Assembly (NCBI GenBank): GCA_017520365.1
Contig: JAFXFQ010000052.1
Span: 1 to 5,756, forward strand
Direction of reading: 5' to 3'
DNA: 5,756 bases
Origin: Clostridia bacterium
GTDB taxonomy: Bacteria; Bacillota; Clostridia; Oscillospirales; CAG-272
Positions 1-4,579 of the stretch are shown one piece after another. The notes below the pieces were generated by a model, which searched no databases, was not told the DNA's origin, and saw only the letters and a list, made by a program, of their open reading frames with translations. Positions within the stretch are counted from its first letter, which is position 1. Each line of letters begins with the position of its first letter. The position numbers and the translations under genes were made by a program.

Positions 1-2
1 AC

Positions 3-836
3 AACGAAAGGATCGACGAGGCAGAAGAGCTTTGGGACGATATATGCGACGCATATCTGGAAAAGATCCTTAGTGACACGGAGACACTTGTCGGAGCAGA
101 CGACTATAAGGGAGCAGCAGACGGACTCAGTGCCGCGATAGAGTCTCTCCCCGAAAAGGCTAAAAAGGCAATTAAGGAGCTTGAAAAAGAGCTTAAAACA
201 GTTCTTGAGGATCACAGAGAGTATGTCGGCGAGAAGGTTGATTCTCTGTGTAACGAAGAAAGCTTTGAGGCTGCAATGACTCTCATCGCAGATTCCGAAT
301 GGAACGTTGAGGACGAGGACGATAAGTTCTATGAAGAGCTTCGTGCCGATGTGGAGGTGCGCTGTGTTGAAAGCGTTACCTCATCCGTTGAAGAGTATCT
401 GGAGGGCGGACAGCTTGAGATAGCCGCTCAGATGGTAGAAAACGCACTTGCTCTTTTCCCCGAAAACGAGGACCTTCTCGGCCTTCAGGAGGACGTTCAG
501 GATGCTATCGAGCTTGAGGAAAAGAGAACCGAGGCTTATATCGGAGTTGTGTTTGAGGATATCACCGACAGCGCAATGGCTCTTGAGTACTTCGAGAGCG
601 AGGAGACCGGTGTGTACGTAATGGAGACTGTTGAGAATTATAACGATGACGTGCTTCAGTACGGAGACAGAATAGTCAGCGTCAACGGCACAGCCATTAC
701 GGATAAGGCTCAGCTTGAGGAGATCATTTCCGACCATAAGGCAGGCAACAGACTCACCTTCGGAATTATGCGAGACGGAACCGAGATACTTGTTGCGGTT
801 TACTGCTACAATCTTCCCGAATTCAGTGAAGGCTGA
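3..836 (+). CDS. PDZ-domain protein with helical repeats, 5'-truncated
   Basis: An open frame enters from the left edge with no stop and ends at TGA 834-836, so 277 residues of a longer protein are visible. The ATG at 276 is internal: the frame is open and protein-like well upstream of it (for example the KAIKELEKELKTVLE helix). Visible residues 1 to about 175 are acidic and alpha-helical, with TPR-like pairs such as DDYKGAADGLSAAIESLPE and LEIAAQMVENALALFPENED. Residues about 178-270 form a PDZ domain: a YIGVVFEDI strand, the QYGDRIVSVNGTAI carboxylate-loop and strand region, then a helix and a final strand ending in TEILVAVYC. No protease motif is visible. PDZ domains bind C-terminal tails or exposed peptides; here it probably serves as a protein-interaction module, perhaps at the envelope. 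The missing N-terminus could hold a membrane anchor or zinc ribbon. PDZ call firm, overall function unknown. Confidence 0.85.
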   Translation, partial: NERIDEAEELWDDICDAYLEKILSDTETLVGADDYKGAADGLSAAIESLPEKAKKAIKELEKELKTVLEDHREYVGEKVDSLCNEESFEAAMTLIADSEWNVEDEDDKFYEELRADVEVRCVESVTSSVEEYLEGGQLEIAAQMVENALALFPENEDLLGLQEDVQDAIELEEKRTEAYIGVVFEDITDSAMALEYFESEETGVYVMETVENYNDDVLQYGDRIVSVNGTAITDKAQLEEIISDHKAGNRLTFGIMRDGTEILVAVYCYNLPEFSEG

Positions 837-849
837 TATTAAAAAAGCA

Positions 850-879
850 GAAAGCTCCTGTTTTCAGGGGCTTTCTTTT
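850..879 (+). terminator. Intrinsic terminator of the PDZ gene
   Basis: An 11-bp stem GAAAGCTCCTG / CAGGGGCTTTC encloses a TTTT loop and is followed by TTTT. The stem contains one T-G pair on the plus strand, which would be an A-C mismatch on the minus strand. This supports plus-strand transcription. It begins 14 nt after the PDZ stop codon. Confidence 0.85.
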
Positions 880-880
880 G

Positions 881-983
881 TATGACTTCGATTTTTAGTT
901 GTATTTGCTATCTACAGATAAAGCTATGATTTGGCTGTCTTTGTTTTGACACTTTTGCGCTCTGCGCCTTTTTCGACAGTCTG
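881..983 (+). repeat. 103-nt intergenic repeat, copy A
   Basis: This matches copy B at 1105-1206. The first 21 nt (starting TATGACTT) agree at 20 of 21 positions, and the last 52 nt (starting TGGCTGTC) agree at 50 of 52. The middle 30 nt (902-931) has no obvious similarity to copy B. The 3' block is bounded by GGCTGTC (933-939) and GACAGTC (975-981), which pair with one G-T wobble on the plus strand. The variable middle can form a small hairpin (GCTATCT with AGATAaaGC). It probably belongs to a dispersed intergenic family; that is inference, because only this window is visible. Orientation is set by the wobble pairs. Confidence 0.75.
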
Positions 984-1072
984 GCACAGGCTGTCGTAAA
1001 GGATGCAGATTTCGTCATTTCAAGGCCGTCGGCGTACAAAGGTACGACAGGGCTTGAAAGGGCGAAAAGCTT
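984..1072 (+). other. Hairpin-rich segment attached only to repeat copy A
   Basis: These 89 nt have no counterpart after copy B. The start of the segment pairs back into copy A: GACAGTCTG (975-983) with CAGGCTGTC (987-995) around a GCA loop. A second imperfect hairpin runs 1018-1059, with outer arms TTTCAAG and CTTGAAA, inner GTC/GAC and GTAC/GTAC pairs, and an AAAG loop. The octamer GCTTGAAA occurs twice (1052-1059 and 1069-1076). No credible coding frame was found. Confidence 0.55.
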
Positions 1073-1099
1073 GAAATCCCCTGATGATCAGGGGATTTC
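1073..1099 (+). terminator. Terminator-like perfect hairpin between the repeats
   Basis: A perfect 12-bp stem GAAATCCCCTGA / TCAGGGGATTTC encloses a TGA loop. The tail is only TTC before copy B starts, so as a terminator it is weaker than its neighbours. It resembles the hairpin at 850-875 in its GAAA start and TTTC end, and like that hairpin it sits directly before a TATGACTT repeat. Confidence 0.6.
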
Positions 1100-1104
1100 T
1101 TCAA

Positions 1105-1206
1105 TATGACTTTGATTTTTAGTTGAATTACCTTTTACGGTTAATGCTAAAACCTGGCTGTCTTTGTTTTGACACTTTTGCGGTCTGCGCCTTTTTCGAC
1201 AGCCTG
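1105..1206 (+). repeat. 102-nt intergenic repeat, copy B
   Basis: This is the second copy of the element at 881-983, one nucleotide shorter, with the same conserved ends. The bounding arms GGCTGTC (1156-1162) and GACAGCC (1198-1204) pair perfectly here, whereas copy A has a G-T wobble at one position, a change that keeps the stem. The middle 29 nt differs in sequence but again has pairing potential (TTACC with GGTtAA). It runs directly into the terminator at 1207. Confidence 0.75.
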
Positions 1207-1234
1207 AAAGCTCCTCCCAAACGGGAGGAGTTTT
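1207..1234 (+). terminator. Third hairpin terminator before the feo promoter
   Basis: The stem CTCCTCCC (1211-1218) / GGGAGGAG (1223-1230) has an AAAC loop. It is preceded by GAAAG and followed by TTTT. This is a strong intrinsic terminator that insulates the feo operon from leftward readthrough. It is the last of three hairpins in the 837-1240 gap. Confidence 0.8.
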
Positions 1235-1282
1235 AACTAAAAAAAAGAAAAAGGAAAAACAGAAAATTATTGAAAATAATTA

Positions 1283-1311
1283 TTGACAAATATTTTTTCG
1301 AATGGTATACT
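1283..1311 (+). promoter_or_regulatory. Sigma-A promoter of the feo operon
   Basis: The -35 TTGACA (1283-1288) and -10 TATACT (1306-1311) are separated by 17 nt. A TGG triplet directly before the -10 makes it an extended -10. The region upstream is very A/T-rich (1235-1282) and could act as an UP element. Transcription is expected to start near 1318, just before the palindrome at 1321. Confidence 0.88.
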
Positions 1312-1320
1312 ATGCACATA

Positions 1321-1336
1321 GTTAGCGTAGGCTAAC
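1321..1336 (+). promoter_or_regulatory. Iron-repressor operator, copy 1 (DtxR-like palindrome)
   Basis: The palindrome GTTAGCGTAGGCTAAC has 6-bp arms with a 4-nt spacer and covers about +3 to +18 of the predicted transcript. Its inner TTAGCGTAGGCTAA matches 12 of 14 positions of the DtxR consensus as I recall it (TTAGGTTAGSCTAACCTAA, first 14 bases, S counted as C or G). A regulator bound here would block initiation or clearance. The role is inferred; the palindrome is seen. Confidence 0.75.
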
Positions 1337-1342
1337 TAAAGC

Positions 1343-1348
1343 GAGGTG
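1343..1348 (+). promoter_or_regulatory. feoA ribosome binding site, sets the ATG start
   Basis: GAGGTG lies just upstream of ATG 1352, with 5 nt between GAGG and the ATG. An in-frame GTG at 1346 overlaps this site and has no site of its own, so the start at 1352 is preferred. Confidence 0.7.
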
Positions 1349-1351
1349 TCT

Positions 1352-1564
1352 ATGGATCTTACTAAAGCTATTGAAGGAAAAGAATATATCGTCAAGGATA
1401 TTGACACAGGGGACAGCGAAATGGATTCCTTTCTCTTTTCCCTTGGTTGTTACAGCGGTGCGCCCATCAGGGTCATAACAAAGCGAAGAAGCGGCTTCAC
1501 CGTTGCCATAAAGGATGCGCGGTACAGCATCGACGTCCATCTTGCGCGGGCCATTCGCATCTGA
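1352..1564 (+). CDS. feoA: FeoA, ferrous iron transport accessory protein
   Basis: A 70-aa cytosolic protein of the small SH3-like FeoA family. FeoA works with FeoB in Fe(II) uptake, probably by contacting FeoB at the inner face of the membrane; its exact biochemical role is not settled. The recognisable core is the SLGCYSGAPIRVITKR segment (a glycine-containing turn followed by a strand), then GFTVAIKDARYSIDVHLARAI, the typical final strands with the A-R-Y/I-D pattern. The length is normal for a single FeoA domain. The start at ATG 1352 is chosen for its GAGGTG site; a GTG at 1346 would add two residues. The gene is first in the operon, directly behind a strong promoter and the first iron-box-like palindrome. 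A weak terminator-like hairpin follows, and feoB starts 108 nt downstream. Confidence 0.93.
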   Translation: MDLTKAIEGKEYIVKDIDTGDSEMDSFLFSLGCYSGAPIRVITKRRSGFTVAIKDARYSIDVHLARAIRI

Positions 1565-1567
1565 CAT

Positions 1568-1588
1568 ACCGCTTTGCGGTTATTTTTT
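1568..1588 (+). terminator. Weak terminator-like hairpin after feoA
   Basis: A 5-bp stem ACCGC / GCGGT with a TTT loop is followed by TATTTTTT, starting 3 nt after the feoA stop. The short stem suggests partial termination or attenuation that could lower feoB relative to feoA. It may also simply protect the 3' end of a feoA message. Confidence 0.5.
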
Positions 1589-1593
1589 AAGCT

Positions 1594-1626
1594 GAAGAGT
1601 TAGCGGAGGCTAACCTCCCCCTCTTC
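1594..1626 (+). other. Alternative hairpin overlapping the second operator
   Basis: In RNA, GAAGAG (1594-1599) can pair with CTCTTC (1621-1626), and GGAGG (1605-1609) with CCTCC (1614-1618) around a CTAA loop. The total is 11 bp with an asymmetric internal loop. It excludes the shorter GTTAGC/GCTAAC pairing over the same bases. It could be a leader structure of feoB or a pausing hairpin; its function is inferred. Confidence 0.45.
1599..1614 (+). promoter_or_regulatory. Iron-repressor operator, copy 2, in the feoA-feoB gap
   Basis: The palindrome GTTAGCGGAGGCTAAC is identical to the copy at 1321-1336 except for one spacer base. It matches 11 of 14 positions of the same recalled DtxR box. I see no good promoter just upstream of it, so it may act as a transcriptional roadblock, as a second binding site for looping, or at a promoter too weak to recognise. 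Confidence 0.65.
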
Positions 1627-1657
1627 CTGTCCCGTTTGCAAGGATCACGGGATGATG

Positions 1658-1663
1658 AAAGGA
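1658..1663 (+). promoter_or_regulatory. feoB ribosome binding site, favours the start at 1673
   Basis: AAAGGA lies 9 nt before ATG 1673. The competing ATG at 1652 has AAGGA (1640-1644) 7 nt upstream, but that site lies in the loop of a CCCGT (1631-1635) / ACGGG (1647-1651) hairpin next to the ATG. The protein encoded from 1673 begins the way FeoB proteins usually do. Confidence 0.55.
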
Positions 1664-1672
1664 CTGATCTTT

Positions 1673-3712
1673 ATGAGAATTGCTTTTGCAGGCAATCCCA
1701 ACAGCGGCAAGACCACTATGTTCAATGCCCTCACCGGCTCAAACGAAAAGGTGGGCAACTGGGCAGGTGTTACCGTTGACAAAAAAACAGGTATTATCAA
1801 AAAGAAGTTTTACAGCGGCGGGGAAACTCTGTTTGCAGTTGACCTCCCCGGTGCTTATTCTATGTCTCCCTTTACGGCGGAGGAGAGCGTGACCAGCACA
1901 TATATCAAAAAAGAGGCGCCGGACGTTATCATCAATATTGTGGATGCCACCAACATCGCAAGAAGCCTTTTCTTCACAACACAGCTGCTGGAGCTGGGCG
2001 TTCCCGTTGTTGTTGCCCTCAATAAGAGTGATATCAACAAGAAAAAAGAAACACGTATTGATACCGTAGCTCTTTCCGGGCTGCTTGGCTGTCCTGTTTA
2101 TACCACCGTTTCCTCATCTGCAAAGCTTGAGGGGCTCAAGGAAGTGGTAGGTGCCGCCGTTGCCCTGAAGGGAAAGGAGCAGAAGGCTCCTTATACTGCA
2201 GAGGACGGTGCGCCCGCTGACCTTGAGGCTGCGAAGGCTGCGGACAGAAAAAGATTTGATTTTGTAAATTCCATCGTTGAAAAGGTGGAGACCCGTCGCC
2301 AAAGCTCCGGCGAAAAGAATATCCACGATAAGATAGATGCTGTTCTGACCAACAAGTGGGCAGGCATTCCCATCTTTGCAGTTGTGATGTTTCTCGTTTT
2401 TCAGATATCTCAGGCGTGGCTTGGTGCGTGGATCGCCGAGGGCGTGGAGATAGGGGGCAGGGAGATACCCGGCCTCGTCACACTTATCGATGCATTCAAG
2501 GAATGGGTGGCAGGCTCTCTCAGCCATGCAAACGTTTTCTGGGCAGCGCTTCTTACAGAGGGAATTATCGGAGGCGTATCTGCAGTTGTGGGCTTTTTGC
2601 CTCTCGTTATGGTAATGTATTTTCTCATTGCCCTTCTTGAGGACTGCGGTTATATGGCAAGAGTATCCGTGGTGCTTGACCCTATTTTCAAAAAGGTAGG
2701 CCTTTCGGGAAAGAGTGTTATCCCCTTTGTTGTGGGTACGGGATGTGCTGTCCCCGGTGTTATGGCCTGCCGCACTATACGCAGTGACCGTGAGAGAAGA
2801 GCAACGGCAATGCTTGCTCCCTTTATGCCCTGCGGTGCAAAGCTCCCCATTATCGGTCTTTTTGCAGGCGCATTTTTCGGCGAGGCATCCTGGGTTGGTA
2901 CTCTTATGTACTTTGTAGGTATTCTGATAATCCTCCTGGGCGCCCTTCTTGTAAATAAGATCACCGGATTTAAGAATAAAAAATCGTTTTTTATCATCGA
3001 GCTTCCCGAGTATAAGGTACCAAGCCTTTGGAGAGCGATAAAATCAATGTGCCAAAGAGGCTGGTCCTACGTTGTAAAGGCGGGAACGGTAATTCTTCTT
3101 TGTAACGCCGTGGTCTATGTAATGCAATCCTTCACCTGGGGACTCAAGCTTGTGGCGGAGGATGCTCCTGAAACAAGTATCCTTGCAACTGTTGCAGGTC
3201 CCATCGCTATCCTTCTTATACCCATCGGCGTTCGCGCATGGGAGATGGCGGCGGCAGCTGTCACAGGATTTATCGCCAAGGAAAACGTGGTCGGCACCCT
3301 TGCGGTGTGCTACGGCATCTCCAATCTTATCAATACTGAGGAGCTGGCAATGGTGGAGGGCGCAGACAGCGCTGTTGCGGCAGCTTTCGGCCTTACAAAG
3401 GCAGCGGCTCTGGCTTATCTTATGTTCAATCTGTTCACTCCGCCCTGCTTTGCGGCTATCGGTGCCATGAACTCCGAAATGAAGAGCGCAAAGTGGTTCT
3501 GGGGCGGTATCGGACTTCAGCTTGCCGTTGGATATACCGTGGCCTATGCCGTTTATACGGTCGGTACACTTATAACGGACCCCGCGTCTCTTGCACTCCT
3601 TCCCGCAATACTTGGATTTGCGGCAGTGCTTGGCTTTGCAGGCGTGATCGTTGCCATTGGGGTACATAACAATAAAAAAGCAAAGGAAGAGCTTGCAAAA
3701 AAAGCTCTGTAA
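1673..3712 (+). CDS. feoB: FeoB, GTPase-coupled ferrous iron transporter
   Basis: A 679-aa membrane protein that takes up Fe(II), with GTP hydrolysis in the cytosol. The N-terminal G domain (about 1-165) is complete: P-loop GNPNSGKTT at 7-15, switch-I Thr34 in GVTVDKK, G3 DLPG at 57-60, G4 NKSD at 117-120 and G5 SSA near 148-150. A helical GDI-like linker follows to about 220. The membrane part starts at DAVLTNKWAGIPIF and has about ten hydrophobic segments. It carries the conserved Cys-containing gates GCAVPGVMACRT (about 357-368) and PCGAKLP (386-392), plus GFIAKENVVGTL (532-543) and a Cys in LFTPPCFAA (592). It is shorter than the E. coli protein (about 770 aa) but normal for the compact clostridial type. 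The tail is lysine-rich. The start at 1673 gives the usual MRIAFAGNPN opening; starting at 1652 would add seven residues. It is the middle gene of the feo operon. Confidence 0.96.
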   Translation: MRIAFAGNPNSGKTTMFNALTGSNEKVGNWAGVTVDKKTGIIKKKFYSGGETLFAVDLPGAYSMSPFTAEESVTSTYIKKEAPDVIINIVDATNIARSLFFTTQLLELGVPVVVALNKSDINKKKETRIDTVALSGLLGCPVYTTVSSSAKLEGLKEVVGAAVALKGKEQKAPYTAEDGAPADLEAAKAADRKRFDFVNSIVEKVETRRQSSGEKNIHDKIDAVLTNKWAGIPIFAVVMFLVFQISQAWLGAWIAEGVEIGGREIPGLVTLIDAFKEWVAGSLSHANVFWAALLTEGIIGGVSAVVGFLPLVMVMYFLIALLEDCGYMARVSVVLDPIFKKVGLSGKSVIPFVVGTGCAVPGVMACRTIRSDRERRATAMLAPFMPCGAKLPIIGLFAGAFFGEASWVGTLMYFVGILIILLGALLVNKITGFKNKKSFFIIELPEYKVPSLWRAIKSMCQRGWSYVVKAGTVILLCNAVVYVMQSFTWGLKLVAEDAPETSILATVAGPIAILLIPIGVRAWEMAAAAVTGFIAKENVVGTLAVCYGISNLINTEELAMVEGADSAVAAAFGLTKAAALAYLMFNLFTPPCFAAIGAMNSEMKSAKWFWGGIGLQLAVGYTVAYAVYTVGTLITDPASLALLPAILGFAAVLGFAGVIVAIGVHNNKKAKEELAKKAL

Positions 3713-3724
3713 GGGTTTGATCAT

Positions 3725-3895
3725 ATGACAGAAACTATTATAGCGGCTGTTGCTGTGGCGGTAATTATCGGCCTCGCTCTGTTTTACGTCATCCGTTCAA
3801 AGAGAAAGGGAAGAAAGTGTATCGGTTGCCCCGATGCAAAGGGATGTCCCATGGTAAAGGACGGCGTTTGCAGCTGCAATACGAAAAATAAATAA
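3725..3895 (+). CDS. FeoB-associated Cys-rich membrane peptide
   Basis: A 56-aa protein starting 12 nt after the feoB stop, with AGGG (3712-3715) overlapping that stop as its ribosome site. Residues about 4-24 form one hydrophobic helix. A basic stretch RSKRKGRK follows, then a five-cysteine pattern C32-x2-C35-x5-C41-x7-C49-x-C51. By the positive-inside rule the cysteine tail should lie in the cytosol, next to the FeoB G domain. The pattern and position fit the FeoB-associated Cys-rich family (Pfam FeoB_associated, PF12669), which is found downstream of feoB in many Firmicutes. It may bind iron or tune FeoB, possibly replacing FeoC; no biochemical role is established to my knowledge. It is the last gene before the operon terminator and is small enough to be skipped by gene callers. 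Confidence 0.88.
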   Translation: MTETIIAAVAVAVIIGLALFYVIRSKRKGRKCIGCPDAKGCPMVKDGVCSCNTKNK

Positions 3896-3896
3896 C

Positions 3897-3921
3897 AAAA
3901 TCCCCGCAATGCGGGGATTTT
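3897..3921 (+). terminator. Intrinsic terminator of the feo operon
   Basis: A perfect 11-bp stem AAAATCCCCGC / GCGGGGATTTT has an AAT loop, two nt after the last stop. The flanking A and T runs let it act in both directions, so it could also stop minus-strand readthrough from the DUF1292 transcript. Confidence 0.9.
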
Positions 3922-3927
3922 TATAAG

Positions 3928-3976
3928 AATATTAAAACAGAGACCGACCCCAATGGTCGGTCTCTGTTTTAATATT
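3928..3976 (-). terminator. 22-bp perfect hairpin ending the minus-strand transcript
   Basis: The arms 3928-3949 and 3955-3976 are perfect reverse complements (22 bp) around a 5-nt loop. Read on the minus strand, the GC-rich part ACAGAGACCGACC / GGTCGGTCTCTGT is followed by TTTAATATT, as a terminator should be. The A/T outer arms make it symmetric, so it may work both ways. It directly abuts the 3' end of the structured RNA. Confidence 0.8.
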
Positions 3977-4177
3977 GCCCGCGGTGCCGTTTGGAGCGGT
4001 AATTAAAAACCCTGCATAAGCAAGGCGGCGTTCGCACCATACGGTTTTGTGCTTCCAACGTCCGCTTCCGTCTGTCAAAGGAGAGACGGGCGGGAGGCCT
4101 GCATACCTGCCGAAGGTTTGAACTCCTTTAATCAATTGTGGGTTTAATTACGATGCCCGTTCACGCACATCGCAGGC
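3977..4177 (-). ncRNA. Structured RNA of about 200 nt, family not assigned
   Basis: The stretch between DUF1292 and the 22-bp hairpin folds on the minus strand. The ends close the molecule: GCCTG (4177-4173) pairs with CGGGC (3981-3977), and the pairing can extend inward. CGATGT (4172-4167) pairs with GCATCG (4156-4151). TAATTAAACCC (4150-4140) pairs with GGGTTTTTAATTA (4012-4000) with a two-T bulge. CCGTCT (4089-4084) pairs with AGACGG (4073-4068). A long hairpin 4067-4022 carries an inner GCAC/GTGC. The loop at 4083-4077 (CTCCTTT) is complementary to AAAGGAG (4129-4123), which allows a 7-bp pseudoknot. Two stems contain U-G pairs only in the minus-strand sense, which fixes the orientation. 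There is no room for a separate upstream promoter outside the DUF1292 gene, so it may be processed from that transcript. raiA RNA, 6S RNA and Clostridiales-1 fit by size or host, but I cannot identify it from sequence alone. Confidence 0.65.
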
Positions 4178-4192
4178 GTTTTAGCAGATAGA

Positions 4193-4510
4193 TTATTCTT
4201 CGTCTGCTGCCATATCGTAGTCGATATCAGCGAACTCGTCGTCAAAGATATCAGCGATACGGTCAAACTCTTCATCGTCGTCGATGGAAACGAGGATCTC
4301 CTCATCGGGATTCTCTTCGCTCTTCTCAACGCGGAGAACGATGTACTCCTCAGGCTCCTCTTCATCCTCTGTGTAGGGGATGAGAGCGCAGTAGGTCTTA
4401 CCGTCAACCTCAACGCTTCCGATCATCTCGAAATCGTTTTCGTTGCCTTCATCGTCTGTAAGAGTATAAACGAGAACCTCTTCGTTCTCGAAAATTTCAT
4501 TTTCAGCCAT
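4193..4510 (-). CDS. DUF1292 (YrzB-family) acidic protein
   Basis: A 105-aa cytosolic protein in which about 40% of residues are Asp or Glu. The family core is visible: VYTLTDDEGNENDFEMIG, then VDGKTYCALIPYTEDEEE, EYIVLRVEK and a final EILVSIDDDEEFDRIADIF. This strand-rich layout is typical of DUF1292 proteins (B. subtilis YrzB), whose function is unknown. The family is usually found in Firmicutes, often beside alaS/yrzL/yrrK. Here those neighbours are absent from the visible DNA and a mannosidase lies upstream instead. The start is well supported: AAAGGAG (4524-4518 on the plus numbering) stands 7 nt before the ATG. It has its own promoter and is followed only 15 nt later by the structured RNA, so both probably share one transcript. 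The acidic C-terminus continues past the family core. Confidence 0.9.
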   Translation of the reverse strand: MAENEIFENEEVLVYTLTDDEGNENDFEMIGSVEVDGKTYCALIPYTEDEEEPEEYIVLRVEKSEENPDEEILVSIDDDEEFDRIADIFDDEFADIDYDMAADEE

Positions 4511-4548
4511 TGTTATTCTCCTTTACTTAGTATTTTTTCTATACACCT

Positions 4549-4577
4549 ATTCTATACGAGTCAGCCTCTTTTGTCAA
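4549..4577 (-). promoter_or_regulatory. Sigma-A promoter of the DUF1292 gene
   Basis: On the minus strand, TTGACA (4577-4572) and TAGAAT (4554-4549) are separated by 17 nt, giving a start near 4542 and a leader of about 30 nt. The -35 box begins only 2 nt after the mannosidase stop codon, so this promoter sits in the gap between the two genes. Confidence 0.82.
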
Positions 4578-4579
4578 GG

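Noticed and set aside
276..836. ATG at 276 as the true start of the PDZ gene
   Set aside because: The frame is open back to the window edge with the same acidic helical character, and there is no ribosome site before 276.
909..1019. 36-aa minus-strand frame (MTKSASF...) across repeat copy A
   Set aside because: Very short, no ribosome site, and the wobble pairs indicate that the plus strand is the functional RNA strand.
881..1206. CRISPR array reading of the repeats
   Set aside because: There are only two units, the conserved blocks are unequal and far longer than CRISPR repeats, the variable part is not spacer-like, and there are no cas genes.
1652..3712. Upstream ATG at 1652 as the feoB start
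   Set aside because: Not excluded, but the seven extra residues are not typical of FeoB and that ATG abuts a hairpin; the start at 1673 has its own AAAGGA site.
3044..3724. Long (226-codon) minus-strand open frame opposite the 3' part of feoB
   Set aside because: It is the shadow of feoB: high-Cys, low-complexity translation with no recognisable domain, and feoB is a firm call on the other strand.
3932..4135. 67-aa minus-strand reading frame with a TTG start inside the RNA region
   Set aside because: It begins with AAAGGAG inside rather than ahead of the frame, spans every helix of the structured RNA and runs through the terminator hairpin. Its sequence shows no domain I recognise.
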